Source of the DNA: Bacillus sp. HSf4
GTDB taxonomy: Bacteria; Bacillota; Bacilli; Bacillales; Bacillaceae
Assembly (NCBI RefSeq): GCF_029537375.1
Contig: NZ_CP120679.1
Span: 291,501-355,500 of the forward strand
DNA: 64,000 nucleotides
Direction: 5' to 3'
Position numbers and translations under genes: made by a program. Below the pieces are notes generated by a model that searched no databases, was not told the origin of the DNA, and was given only the letters and a program-made list of their open reading frames with translations. Shown here piece after piece: positions 43,430 to 52,868 of the stretch (positions within the stretch are counted from its first letter, which is position 1; each line of letters starts with the position of its first letter).

Positions 43430-43463
43430 CGTAGCCAAACAAAAACAGGGAGAGGGTTATACG

Positions 43464-44180
43464 ATGGATACGATTCTGCTGGAAACAAAGCAACTTCAGA
43501 AAAAGTTTGGAAGAGCTAAGGCTCTCTCAGATGTCTCACTGAAAGTCCATAAAAACAGCATTTACGGGCTTTTAGGACCTAATGGAGCCGGAAAGTCGAC
43601 GACCTTAAAACTATTAACCGGAATTTTGAATCCGACCTCCGGGGAGATTCTTTTTGAGGGACGGAAATGGAAGAGGTCTTTTTTAAAAGAAATCGGCTCT
43701 TTAATAGAATCCCCGCCGCTTTACAGCAATCTGACAGCCTTTGAAAATGTTAAGGTCCATGCGACATTATTGGGTATTCCGGATGCGCGAATAAAGGAGG
43801 TGCTCAAAATCGTTGATCTTGAGCATACCGGGAAAAAAAGAGCGGGTCAGTTTTCGATGGGAATGAAGCAAAGGCTGGGAATCGCCATTGCTCTTTTGAA
43901 TCATCCGACATTATTAATACTTGATGAGCCGACAAACGGACTTGATCCGATCGGCATCCAAGAGTTGAGAGAACTGATCAGGTCATTTCCCGAGCAGGGG
44001 ATGACCGTTATATTGTCAAGCCACATTTTGTCGGAAGTAGAGCAGATCGCAGACCATATAGGAATTATCAGCAGCGGCTGCCTCGGATATCAAGGGAAGA
44101 TCAATAAGGGGGACGATCTTGAGCGCCTCTTTATGGATGTTGTCAAATCAACACGCGGGGAAGAAGGCGGAGAAAGATGA
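43464..44180 (+). CDS. Lantibiotic protection ABC transporter, ATPase (LanF/SpaF type)
   Basis: 238 residues with Walker A GPNGAGKST, signature FSMGMKQRLGIAIA, Walker B LLILDEP and SSHILSE. It is of the SpaF/MutF/BcrA group that expels lantibiotics from the membrane. GGGAGAGGG precedes the ATG, and the stop overlaps the first permease gene by 4 bases. First gene of a five-gene operon. Confidence 0.85.
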   Translation: MDTILLETKQLQKKFGRAKALSDVSLKVHKNSIYGLLGPNGAGKSTTLKLLTGILNPTSGEILFEGRKWKRSFLKEIGSLIESPPLYSNLTAFENVKVHATLLGIPDARIKEVLKIVDLEHTGKKRAGQFSMGMKQRLGIAIALLNHPTLLILDEPTNGLDPIGIQELRELIRSFPEQGMTVILSSHILSEVEQIADHIGIISSGCLGYQGKINKGDDLERLFMDVVKSTRGEEGGER

Positions 44181-44935
44181 TCAGGCAATATGTAAAAGCG
44201 GAGAATTTGAAGTTTAAAAGAACCTTTTCGAGAAAAATGATTTTTCTTGTCCCTTTTATCAATATGTGCTGCGCCTTTTTCATGAACCTCGGATACTTTG
44301 TATCAGGTACATATAATTGGTGGTCTATCATTTTGATGCCGGTCCTGATTGCATTGCTGTGTGCATTGTCACATCAAAAGGAAAAGAAAGCGGCAAATTA
44401 CAACGGGATTTTTTCGCTGCCGATTCAGTTGCATATGATGTGGTATGCAAAAACAGGGGTTATCGCTATCTATTCATTGGCGTCTCAAATGGTTTTCTTA
44501 GGCTTCATGTTTGTCATGCAGCTGATCATTCCTCAATTTGCAACTGTCAATTTAACGGTTATGACTGCGAGTCTGCTGCTTTGGATCACGACGTTATGGG
44601 AGATACCGCTCTGTTTATTCATCGCTCGAAAGTTCGGGTTTATAGCTGCTGTCATTTTGAATCTGCTGGCTAGCGTCATGTCCGTCATGATGTCGGCAGC
44701 AAGCGCTTTGTGGTGGCTGAACCCGTGGAGCTGGTCGATCAGGGTGATGTGCCCTGCGATTGGCATTCACCCAAACGGTTTGCCGCTTGAAACCGGTGAT
44801 CCTTTGAAAAGCTGGTCGGTTGTTCCATTGGCGGTGGTGCTTTCTGTTCTTTTATGTGCTGTTTTGTTGATGTTGACCAGGCGGTCTTTTTCGCCTGCTG
44901 GCGATCGTGGAGCAATAAAACGGGAGGCGGTTTAA
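44177..44935 (+). CDS. Lantibiotic protection ABC transporter permease (LanE/SpaE type)
   Basis: 252 residues, about six membrane segments; the start MIRQYVKAENLKFKRTFSRK and ALWWLNPWSWSIRVMCP are typical of MutE/EpiE permeases. Translationally coupled to the ATPase gene (ATGA overlap). Confidence 0.85.
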   Translation: MIRQYVKAENLKFKRTFSRKMIFLVPFINMCCAFFMNLGYFVSGTYNWWSIILMPVLIALLCALSHQKEKKAANYNGIFSLPIQLHMMWYAKTGVIAIYSLASQMVFLGFMFVMQLIIPQFATVNLTVMTASLLLWITTLWEIPLCLFIARKFGFIAAVILNLLASVMSVMMSAASALWWLNPWSWSIRVMCPAIGIHPNGLPLETGDPLKSWSVVPLAVVLSVLLCAVLLMLTRRSFSPAGDRGAIKREAV

Positions 44936-44936
44936 G

Positions 44937-45707
44937 GTGTTGTCATTTTTTAGATGTCTCCTTGCTGATATTAGAAAGAAAAAACGCACTTCCTTTATAT
45001 GGATGCATGTCACGATTCCTTTTATATGCGCCGGTTTCTTTCTGCTTTATTTCTGCCACAGGGAGCATCAGCCGTATCAATTATATCGGGCATATATTGA
45101 AGCGATTGCGGTTGCTCTGCCGCTGCTTATTGGGATTGTCTGCGGAATGACGGCTTCTTTGGAAGAGCAGGCAGGCAAATTTCAAGTGCTGTTAGGGCGT
45201 ACATCACCCAAATTTGTGGCTTATGTCAGTAAAATGACGCTGCTGCTTTTCATGAACATCTGCGCCATTTACCTGGCTATCGGGCTGTATCTGTTGGGGT
45301 TGAGATTTCTTTTTCATGTGCCGAATCTCCCGTATTTTCTTTTTTTAGAGGGCGGGGCCTGGCTGGTCGCTGGAAGCGTTGCGCTCTATTTTATCTATTT
45401 TTTGATCAGTTGTACAATCGGAATGGGAGCTTCCGTTCTATTGGGAGGAGCGGGACTTTTGCTGACCGCTCTCATGAATACCGGGCTGGGTGATGCGATT
45501 TGGAAATATAATCCTTGGGCATGGGGGATTAGGCTGGCGGAATATAAAGGAATCGAGCAATTCAGCCAAGTCGAAGCTTCCTTCATCACTCTCCTGCATC
45601 AAGAAATAAACAGTGGAGCGTTGATTATGGCATTTGCTATAATAGCTTTATTCATTGTGAGCATCATCTGGTTTAGCCGCTGGGAGGGAAAAAAGGCTTA
45701 TGAATAA
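44937..45707 (+). CDS. Lantibiotic protection ABC transporter permease (LanG/SpaG type)
   Basis: 256 residues, about six membrane segments, with KYNPWAWGIRLAEY near residue 185 as in MutG/EpiG. Starts with GTG (44937) or the next TTG behind GGGAGGCGG. Third component of the LanFEG exporter. Confidence 0.85.
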   Translation: MLSFFRCLLADIRKKKRTSFIWMHVTIPFICAGFFLLYFCHREHQPYQLYRAYIEAIAVALPLLIGIVCGMTASLEEQAGKFQVLLGRTSPKFVAYVSKMTLLLFMNICAIYLAIGLYLLGLRFLFHVPNLPYFLFLEGGAWLVAGSVALYFIYFLISCTIGMGASVLLGGAGLLLTALMNTGLGDAIWKYNPWAWGIRLAEYKGIEQFSQVEASFITLLHQEINSGALIMAFAIIALFIVSIIWFSRWEGKKAYE

Positions 45708-45728
45708 TGTGAAAAAGGTGGTCGCCAA

Positions 45729-46391
45729 GTGGCAAAGATTTTGGCAGTAGATGATGAAAAAGATATATTGATCCTCATACAAAATATTTTGCGCCGAGAT
45801 GAGCACCAAGTTCATACGCTCGATCAGGTGCCGATGGACAATCACAGCGTTTTTGAAGGCTATGATTTGATTTTGCTTGATGTCATGATGCCGGAAGCGG
45901 ACGGTTTTGATCTGTGCGGGAAAATCCGCCCGATTGTAGACTGTCCGATTCTGTTTCTCACAGCTAAGACGGAGGAAGAAGCCATTGTGAAAGGCCTTAT
46001 GACAGGAGGAGACGATTATATTACCAAGCCGTTTGGCGTTCTTGAACTGAGCGCCAGAGTAAACGCCCATTTAAGAAGAGAACAGAGAGAAAAACACCAG
46101 ACAAAACGGCTGATTTCCGGCTTTTTATTTCACTTTGACAGCAAGGAAGTCTGGATTAACGGACAAAAATTACATTTAACAAAAAATGAATATAAAATAT
46201 GTGAGCTATTGGCTGTACATAAAGGGCGCATTTTTACAAGAGAAGAAATTTATGATCAGGTGTATGGGCTGGATGGAGATGCCATGCATTCCACGATAAC
46301 CGAATTTATCAGAACGATTCGAAAAAAATGCAAAGAATATGATGCAGACCCCATTAAAACCGTATGGGGTGTTGGATACAAATGGGAATAG
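45729..46391 (+). CDS. Response regulator, SpaR/NisR type
   Basis: 220 residues, OmpR-family: receiver with VDDEKD, LLDVMMPEADG and TKPFG, then a winged helix ending in IKTVWGVGYKWE. GTG start behind AAAGGTGG. In subtilin and nisin systems such regulators switch on synthesis and immunity genes in response to the peptide. Confidence 0.85.
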   Translation: MAKILAVDDEKDILILIQNILRRDEHQVHTLDQVPMDNHSVFEGYDLILLDVMMPEADGFDLCGKIRPIVDCPILFLTAKTEEEAIVKGLMTGGDDYITKPFGVLELSARVNAHLRREQREKHQTKRLISGFLFHFDSKEVWINGQKLHLTKNEYKICELLAVHKGRIFTREEIYDQVYGLDGDAMHSTITEFIRTIRKKCKEYDADPIKTVWGVGYKWE

Positions 46392-47761
46392 ACAAAAAGA
46401 AAAAGACGCTTCGCAAAGAACTGATCAAATATATGATGACTTTGTCCTTCAGCTTAGCCGCCGTCACAGCGCTGTATGTTGCCGTCAATACGCTGGGAAT
46501 GAATGCCGGCTTATTTTACCCGGCCAACTACTATGAACACGAAGCTGAAAAGCTGAAGCCCATGCTTCAATCAGCGGAACGAATTGAGGAAGACATGATC
46601 CCGGATGCGATGAAATATGCCGTTCTTGATAAAAAATCAAAGCAAAAAAAGGCGGGGAACATAAAGGAAACCGAGCTGTCTCTCGTGCAGAAAAAAATAG
46701 ACAACAAGCCGTATGTCAATTATAAGCAAAAAGGATACATGATCATTGATAGAAAAGACGAATATTGTGTATTGGAGTACTCCGTTCGGGCTGAATTCCG
46801 TTCTTCTTTTCTGAGGAAGCATTTTCCGAATTATGAGATGACAAGTTTATGCATCATGGTGATCCTTCTTATTGCCGTTATTTTTATCGTGACGACTCTC
46901 TTTGCCAATCGCTTAAAAAAACATTTTGAAACATTGAACACAATGGCAAAACAAATCAAGCAGCAGAACCTACATTTCACACCGGAGTTTTCAAATATCA
47001 AAGAATTTGATCATGTGATTGAATCGCTCATCGATATGAGGGATGCCCTGCAAGCGTCTCTACAGGCGCAATGGCACTTAGAGAAAACAAAGAAGGAACA
47101 AATCGGGGCCCTGGCCCACGATATTAAAATTCCCATGACCATTATTAAAGGAAATGCCGAATTGCTGAGTCTGTCGCCGCACAATCAAGATCAGTCCGAT
47201 TATATAAAATATATTCTTGCTGCGGGAGATAAAATCGACCAGTACATTGACCAATTAATTCATCTGTCTAAAGCAGAGGAGACATTGCATATCAAGCTCA
47301 AAAAAGCAAAGGTGAAAGACCTGGTTGAAAGCGTGCTGAATGATGCGGAGGCGTACATAGGGGGCAAAAACATTGAAATCGAATTAAAAGCACGGAATCT
47401 GGAAGGGAAAAAAGCGGCAATCGACCGCAGCCTTCTTCACCGGGCGCTGATGAATATTCTTTCGAACGCCGTAGACTGCACGCCTGAAGGCGGGAAGATT
47501 GATTTCGAAGCCGCCTGTACAAACGATACGCTCATATTTACGATAACAGACAGCGGAAAAGGCTTTTCTCCGGAAGGGCTAAAAAAAGCAGCCCAGCTTT
47601 TCTACATGGAGGATAAAGGCCGGACTTCCAATGGACATTACGGCATGGGCCTAACCTTTGCACTCAGCGTTGCCAAGCTTCACCAGGGCGATTTAACGAT
47701 TCAAAATGCGGAAACAGGGGGCGGCCAAGTCAGCATAACCATGCCATTGGTTCAAGATTAA
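46382..47761 (+). CDS. Histidine kinase, SpaK/NisK type
   Basis: 459 residues. Two membrane segments (about residues 18-40 and 155-178) flank an extracellular domain of about 110 residues, as in lantibiotic-sensing kinases. H-box ALAHDIKIPMTIIKG, N-box LMNILSNAVDCTPE, G-boxes DSGKGFS and YGMGLTFA are intact. The frame opens at 46364; the ATG at 46382 overlaps the regulator stop and is preferred, though its binding site is weak. Confidence 0.85.
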   Translation: MGIDKKKKTLRKELIKYMMTLSFSLAAVTALYVAVNTLGMNAGLFYPANYYEHEAEKLKPMLQSAERIEEDMIPDAMKYAVLDKKSKQKKAGNIKETELSLVQKKIDNKPYVNYKQKGYMIIDRKDEYCVLEYSVRAEFRSSFLRKHFPNYEMTSLCIMVILLIAVIFIVTTLFANRLKKHFETLNTMAKQIKQQNLHFTPEFSNIKEFDHVIESLIDMRDALQASLQAQWHLEKTKKEQIGALAHDIKIPMTIIKGNAELLSLSPHNQDQSDYIKYILAAGDKIDQYIDQLIHLSKAEETLHIKLKKAKVKDLVESVLNDAEAYIGGKNIEIELKARNLEGKKAAIDRSLLHRALMNILSNAVDCTPEGGKIDFEAACTNDTLIFTITDSGKGFSPEGLKKAAQLFYMEDKGRTSNGHYGMGLTFALSVAKLHQGDLTIQNAETGGGQVSITMPLVQD

Positions 47762-47792
47762 GCGCTTTTTTTGAAAACGCTGTTCAGTTGTT

Positions 47793-47822
47793 AAACCTTC
47801 CGGATGCTCGGAAGGTTTTTCT
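47793..47822. terminator. Bidirectional terminator between the kinase and the LysR gene
   Basis: AAACCTTCCG and CGGAAGGTTT around a six-base loop, followed by TT on plus and preceded by AA runs for the minus strand. Confidence 0.75.
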
Positions 47823-48709
47823 ACGCTTTCTGAAGTTCCTGCTTGAGCCATTGATAAAGTCTTGCACCCGCCTGTTTCAGCGGATAGGCGGACGATTTGC
47901 AAAGGATGCCGAACGTCACGCTGATCGGGTTGTCCTGAATCAGGCGGACGGCTGTTTTAGGGGGAGGAGGAGAGATGATGCTTTTGGGAATAAGGGCGAT
48001 ACCGAGCCCTGCCGCTACATAGTTTTTTAAAGCGGTCATACTGCCGATTTCCATTGTATTCATTTGGCTTCCCGGCAGCTCCTGAAAAGCGATTTCGATT
48101 TTTTTACGGTATGTGCAGTTGTTGGCCGTGATCAGCAGGCGATGATCCCTGATATCCTGCAGATTGATGAACTCATTTGTTCCGGCGGGATATCCTTCAG
48201 GAATCAGCACCGCCAGTTCTTCGCTATAAAGCGGCTCAAAGTAGAGGTCTGTCCCCATGGCCGGCGTTGAACAGACGGCAAGGTCGAGCTCTCCTTGAAT
48301 AAGCCGTTCCGCCAAGACTTGCGAGTTTGCAATATCGACGGAAACCCGTACTTTTGGATAATCTGTCAAAAAACCTCCCCAACATCTCCGGCAATTGGCA
48401 GCTCGCAATCGGTTCCACCGCTCCTAACCGAATATTCCCCGCTTCTCCAATCAGTAAATCCGCCATGTTGTTTTGAAGATGATCCATATCTTTGACAATG
48501 TGTCTGCTTTCTTCAAAAAAGAGCCTGCCGGCTTCAGTCAGCCGGAATGTTTTTCCCCGCTCAAGCAAACGTATGCCAAGATCTGCTTCAAGTTTTTTGA
48601 TCTGCATCGTAACGGTGGACTGGGCGTAGTTCAATTCTTCGGCCGCCCGGTTAAAACTCCCGCAGGCCACGATTTTATGAAATGTTTTTAACGTTTTCAG
48701 ATCCATCAT
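47821..48709 (-). pseudogene. Frameshifted LysR-family regulator
   Basis: Two overlapping frames together make one LysR protein: an N-terminal helix-turn-helix (LKTLKTFHKIVACGSFNRAA) up to LPEMLGRF and a C-terminal sensor domain resuming at LTDYPKVRVSVDIANSQ. The break is at a run of six A (plus strand near 48367-48372); five would restore AGG TTT TTG ACA. Either a real inactivation, a slippery phase-variable tract or a sequencing error. The gene is divergent from a tautomerase gene that it may have regulated. Confidence 0.8.
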
Positions 48710-48814
48710 GATCACTCTCGATTCAATAAAATTGAATTTATCATTCAGATGATTCAATTATACAAATCAAAGTCGCGAAAGTACAATAAAGTTATGAAGA
48801 AAGGAAGTGAATAT

Positions 48815-49228
48815 ATGCCGTTCGTCCATGTTTATTATCGAGAAGGTCTATTGAATAATGAGGAATTAAAAAAGGTGAGCAATAGTATTCATCATTCATT
48901 AATGGAGCATTTTAAAATTCCGGAAGATGATTATTTTCACATGTGTTTACCCTACCCATCTAATCAATTTTTTTTCGATCCGAATTATCTTTTAGAAGGG
49001 GAGAAAAAGAGATCAGATAAAATGATCCATGTTTCCATTACATGTGCGCCAGGAAGAACAATCAATCAGAAAAGGAATTTGTATCAATCCATCTCGGAAG
49101 CTTTTTATCATCATTTAAACATCTCTACAACTGATATTTTTATTACATTAAACGAGTCATTTGCTGAAAACTGGTCATTTGGTCAAGGAATAGCACAAAT
49201 GGTGAATACGGAGGAGGAAAAAGATTAG
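48815..49228 (+). CDS. Tautomerase-family protein (4-oxalocrotonate tautomerase/MSAD-like)
   Basis: 137 residues starting Met-Pro-Phe-Val-His-Val-Tyr-Tyr, so the mature protein has the catalytic N-terminal proline. Conserved IHVSITCAPGRTINQKRNLY follows. AAAGGAAGTG precedes the ATG at 48815; the open frame extends further back but would bury the proline. Overlaps the next gene by one base. AT-rich compared with neighbours. Substrate unknown. Confidence 0.8.
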   Translation: MPFVHVYYREGLLNNEELKKVSNSIHHSLMEHFKIPEDDYFHMCLPYPSNQFFFDPNYLLEGEKKRSDKMIHVSITCAPGRTINQKRNLYQSISEAFYHHLNISTTDIFITLNESFAENWSFGQGIAQMVNTEEEKD

Positions 49229-49542
49229 TGAATGACCGCATCGAATCCAATATACCAAAGAAAATGAGAGATATTGCTCCCGATTTTGTTGATTACGGAG
49301 AAAACATATTGTTCGAAAAAGTATGGAGAGATCCTGCTTTAACATCAAAAGAAAGAAGTTTATGTACTCTATCTGCTCTGATTAGTATGGGCAATACTGA
49401 ACAACTGCCATTTCATTTACAATTAGCTGAAAAGAATGGAATCAACGAAAAGGAAATGACTGCTTTGATTACACATATGGCCTTCTACGCTGGATGGCCT
49501 AAAGCGGCCGCAGCGCTAAATGTAATCATGAGTAAAAAATGA
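49228..49542 (+). CDS. Carboxymuconolactone decarboxylase-family protein
   Basis: 104 residues with the CMD pattern (LTSKERSLCTLSALISMGN, LPFHLQLAEKNGINEKEM, FYAGWPKAAAALN). The usual AhpD-type CxxC is absent; a single cysteine is present, as in gamma-carboxymuconolactone decarboxylases. GTG start overlaps the tautomerase stop by one base, GGAGG lies upstream. Probably co-expressed with the tautomerase and the SDR. Confidence 0.8.
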   Translation: MNDRIESNIPKKMRDIAPDFVDYGENILFEKVWRDPALTSKERSLCTLSALISMGNTEQLPFHLQLAEKNGINEKEMTALITHMAFYAGWPKAAAALNVIMSKK

Positions 49543-49618
49543 CGATATGATCTCTTTTTAAAGCCATCTCACGCTAATAAAAGTAATCATATTGATAGAA
49601 AAAAGAGGTGCAGAACCT

Positions 49619-50347
49619 ATGTTTAAAAATAAAGTGGTATTGGTAACCGGTGGTGCAACAGGAATCGGGAGTGCAACCTGTATAAAGCTGTCTTCTCTAG
49701 GAGCTAATGTGGTTGTAAACTATTCAAAGTCACTTCAAGAAGCACAGAATACGTACGATCAATTGTCAAATTCCGGGCTGTTGTATCAGGCAGATATTAG
49801 TGATGAGCGTCAAGTAAACGAAATGATTCTGACTTGTATTCAAAAGTTTGGAAAGTTAGATTACCTCGTTAACAATGTTGGGATTACGCATCAATTGGCG
49901 ATGGATGATTTTGATGGAGCCACTGATGAAATCTGGGATAAACTTTGGAATGTAAATGTGAAAGGAACATTTTACTGTATTAAGGCAGCAGCGCCTTATT
50001 TAAAAAAAGGAGAAGATTCAGCAATTGTTAATGTTGGAAGTGTAGCAGGCATAACCGGGTTAGGTTCCTCCGTCCCATATGCAGTGACAAAATCAGCTGT
50101 TCATGGATTGACAAAATCGCTTGCGTTTTCACTAGCACCAGACATAAGAATTAATAGTATTGCTCCCGGTGCTGTTGATACAAGATGGTGGAAAGGAAAT
50201 GAAGAAAAAATGAACGCCCTGGCTGGAAATATTCTATTGAAAAGAATTTCCACACCTGAGGACATTGCTGAAACCATTTGTTATACACTTCTTCAAAAGT
50301 CACTAACAGGACAAATCATAACGGTAGACAATGGTCAAACGATGTAG
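49619..50347 (+). CDS. Short-chain dehydrogenase/reductase
   Basis: 242 residues. NAD(P)-binding TGGATGIG, NNVG, catalytic serine in VGSVAG, YAVTK with Tyr-x-x-x-Lys, and IAPGAVDTRW. Complete classical SDR. AAAGAGGTG precedes the ATG at 49619. Follows the tautomerase and CMD genes in the same AT-rich style, suggesting a transferred catabolic cassette. A remnant of a second SDR follows directly. Confidence 0.85.
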   Translation: MFKNKVVLVTGGATGIGSATCIKLSSLGANVVVNYSKSLQEAQNTYDQLSNSGLLYQADISDERQVNEMILTCIQKFGKLDYLVNNVGITHQLAMDDFDGATDEIWDKLWNVNVKGTFYCIKAAAPYLKKGEDSAIVNVGSVAGITGLGSSVPYAVTKSAVHGLTKSLAFSLAPDIRINSIAPGAVDTRWWKGNEEKMNALAGNILLKRISTPEDIAETICYTLLQKSLTGQIITVDNGQTM

Positions 50348-50364
50348 AAATCGATTTTCTTTTT

Positions 50365-50690
50365 ATTGATAATTGAGGATTCAAATTCTCGGCAGTATCG
50401 CCGGGCAGACAGGCGCGGTTCTTCGCTTCCGTATGCTGTGTCTAAAGTGGCGCTCCACGGGCTGACGAAATCGTTGGCACATGCGCTCGCTCCGGAAATC
50501 AGAGTGTGCAGCGTGGCGCCCGGTGCGGTTGCGACAAGATGGCGGGAAGGCCGAGAAGAAAAAATGAAGCAGCTCAAGCCAACAACTCCCGCTCAGATAG
50601 CAGTGCCGGAAGATATCGGGCTGATCTGCGACATTTTGGAACAAGAAGCGCTCACAGGCCAGACAGACATCATCATTCTTTTTTTCTATT
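50365..50690 (+). pseudogene. 3' remnant of a second SDR gene
   Basis: Reads SSLPYAVSKVALHGLTKSLA, RVCSVAPGAVATRWREGREE and PEDIGLICDILEQEALTGQT, collinear with the C-terminal half of the intact SDR just upstream. ILGSIAGQTGA is present just before it in another frame, so there is at least one frameshift. The N-terminal half is missing. It is clearly more GC-rich than the intact copy, closer to the chromosome average here. Confidence 0.8.
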
Positions 50691-50751
50691 CCTATATGAG
50701 ACGATTTACCTTATGATGAATCATATAGATGAGAAAAAGAGGGAAGACTTT

Positions 50752-52830
50752 ATGAGACGTATTCAATCTTTAGAAGCAATTGAGCAGGTGAAAAACGGAG
50801 ATTTGCGTGTTTTGCGGGAGGCAGAATGGTTGAAATATCTGTTTTTGACCGAGGAGCAGAATGTGAATTTGGAACGGGTCTCGTCCTTGGAAAAGATGCC
50901 GCCCCGCCCCGTTCTTCTTTATGTTGAAAAGACGCTTCGCATTCTAGAGCAAACCGATATCCCGAAGCGGGAGAAAGACATCATCGAAGAGGTTCTTATT
51001 TGGAGTGAGGCCGCTAAATGCGGGCAGCCGCATAAACGAAAGGAATGGCGCGAGAAAGGGTTTCAGCTGGAGATTCACAATATAGGCTCGGCGCAAATTT
51101 ACGCTGAGCGGAATCGTCCATTTGCGCCTGACCGGGAAGATGTTGAGGAGCTCGTATACGTGTTGATTTTGACGCACGGCCTTGTCGGACAGTACATTCG
51201 CGGGGAAACAAGATACCGGCAATTCGCGCCTTTGATCGACTGGATTGCTGCAGCTAAACCGTTGGACATCGATATCAGACGGGTTCTGTCCGTCCTGAAC
51301 AAATGTATTATTGCGGGTGTGTCCTTTGAGCTCTGGGAATCGATTGAGCATGATGTGAACGATGTCATCGCTCGTATTGCCGGAGGAGAGCGGGACAAGG
51401 ATCTGCCGTTTGCGGAAAGGCTGAAAAAACTGCGACGGCAGGCGATCAATGCGGGAGAAGACAGCAGCCTTTATCAGCCGTTTCTGAAGGAGCACTCGGC
51501 CGAAGACGCGCTGCGGCGTTTCTTAGAAAAAACGGACTTGTGGTATGTGGAATCTGCGCTTTCCTCATTCAGTTTCGAAGAGTTTGTCAAAATCTTTCTG
51601 CTCACCCTTCGTTCGGCAAATCCTTTATCCGTCAAGCACATCAGCTTTGAACCGTTGATGAAAGATATCTACAGGGATTATCAGGGTGTACGGCATCCAA
51701 ATATTTATAAGAAACGCATGATTGAAGCGTATTTGAAGGAGCTGTCCATCAAGGGTTTGCTGAATGGGAAGCTGCCCGCCAACGAACATGTTTCCTTAAC
51801 CGTCAAGACCTTTGATCATGCTTCTGAAATTGTCGGCGTGTTTTTTTCTTTTTCAAAAGCGGGCACTAAGCTGATCGAATTTTGCCAGGAAGCGGAGAAG
51901 TCACCATTGTATGAACGTGCGATCGTGCTGCTGTATGACTTCTTCGAGTTTCGCCGGGATTCATTTGACCGCCTCCAAAATGAACAGACTTATTTGTCTG
52001 ATATGAATCGTGCGGAAGATTATAAAAAGAAGATTGCCGATTATGCCGTAGGGGAGAAGATGCTTGATATCGGGGCCGGCGGAGGCGTGATGCTTGACTT
52101 GCTGACCGAGCACCACCCGGAAGCTGAAGTCATCGGAATCGATCTGTCGGTCAATGTGATAGAAGAGCTGCAAAAAAGAAAAGTGCGGGAGCATAAACCG
52201 TGGCAGGTCAAACAAGCAGATGCATTGGATTTGCCGGAGTACATCGAAAAAGAAAGTGTCGACACGATCGTTTTTTCATCGATTTTGCATGAAATGTTTT
52301 CATATATCCCTTATGAAGGCAGAAAATTTAATCAGCGGGTCATTGCTAAAGCTTTAAGAAGCTCCTTTGACGTGCTGAAGCCTGGCGGCAGAATCATTAT
52401 CAGAGACGGCATCATGACGGAAGCCAAGGATGATACGCGCCGGATTCGCTTTAAAGACCCGCGCGGAATCGATTTTTTAAAAAGGTATGTCCGTGATTTT
52501 AAGGGACGCAGCGTGCAGATTCTCAAGTTGGAGAACGACGCGGCGACGCTGTATGTCAACGATGCGATGGAATTTCTCTATACATATACCTGGGGGGAAG
52601 AAGCATACCCCCATGAAGTGCAGGAGCAATTCGGCTATTTTACCCCTTCAGAGTTTCAAGCGTGTATTGAGAAAGAGCTTGGCGATCGCGCCAATATCCT
52701 CGTGTTCGAGCATTATGTGCAGGAAGGGTATGAAGAGCATCTTTCTCCTAAAATTGAATTGACCGACAGGCATGGCGCTCCTGTTTCTTTGCCTGACAGC
52801 ACCTGTTTTATTGTCGTTGAGAAAAGATAG
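50752..52830 (+). CDS. SAM-dependent methyltransferase with large N-terminal domain
   Basis: 692 residues. The C-terminal third is a class I methyltransferase: KMLDIGAGGGVMLDLLTEH (SAM motif I), VIGIDLSVN, FSSILHEMFSYIPYEGRKF and LKPGGRIIIRDG. The N-terminal 450 residues are helical and unrecognised, with no membrane segments. The frame is open far upstream through the SDR remnant; I prefer ATG 50752 behind AGAGGGA, although ATG at 50713 or 50716 is possible. Substrate unknown. Confidence 0.75.
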   Translation: MRRIQSLEAIEQVKNGDLRVLREAEWLKYLFLTEEQNVNLERVSSLEKMPPRPVLLYVEKTLRILEQTDIPKREKDIIEEVLIWSEAAKCGQPHKRKEWREKGFQLEIHNIGSAQIYAERNRPFAPDREDVEELVYVLILTHGLVGQYIRGETRYRQFAPLIDWIAAAKPLDIDIRRVLSVLNKCIIAGVSFELWESIEHDVNDVIARIAGGERDKDLPFAERLKKLRRQAINAGEDSSLYQPFLKEHSAEDALRRFLEKTDLWYVESALSSFSFEEFVKIFLLTLRSANPLSVKHISFEPLMKDIYRDYQGVRHPNIYKKRMIEAYLKELSIKGLLNGKLPANEHVSLTVKTFDHASEIVGVFFSFSKAGTKLIEFCQEAEKSPLYERAIVLLYDFFEFRRDSFDRLQNEQTYLSDMNRAEDYKKKIADYAVGEKMLDIGAGGGVMLDLLTEHHPEAEVIGIDLSVNVIEELQKRKVREHKPWQVKQADALDLPEYIEKESVDTIVFSSILHEMFSYIPYEGRKFNQRVIAKALRSSFDVLKPGGRIIIRDGIMTEAKDDTRRIRFKDPRGIDFLKRYVRDFKGRSVQILKLENDAATLYVNDAMEFLYTYTWGEEAYPHEVQEQFGYFTPSEFQACIEKELGDRANILVFEHYVQEGYEEHLSPKIELTDRHGAPVSLPDSTCFIVVEKR

Positions 52831-52833
52831 CAG

Positions 52834-52866
52834 AAAAAAAGCACCTTTTTGAAAGGTGCTTTTTTG
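52834..52866. terminator. Bidirectional terminator
   Basis: AAAAAAGCACCTTT and AAAGGTGCTTTTTT around TTG. Serves both convergent genes. Confidence 0.9.
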
Positions 52867-52868
52867 CG

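Larger units (their letters stand above)
42541..43463. other. Flagellin leader and promoter, then a gene-poor stretch
   Basis: 42541-42775 is the flagellin 5' leader with a CsrA-type hairpin and sigma-D promoter. 42780-43463 holds no recognised gene: only one small ORF with a good binding site (42975-43130, minus), protein-like scraps in changing minus-strand frames between 43163 and 43490, and a direct repeat before the lantibiotic protection operon. Confidence 0.6.
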
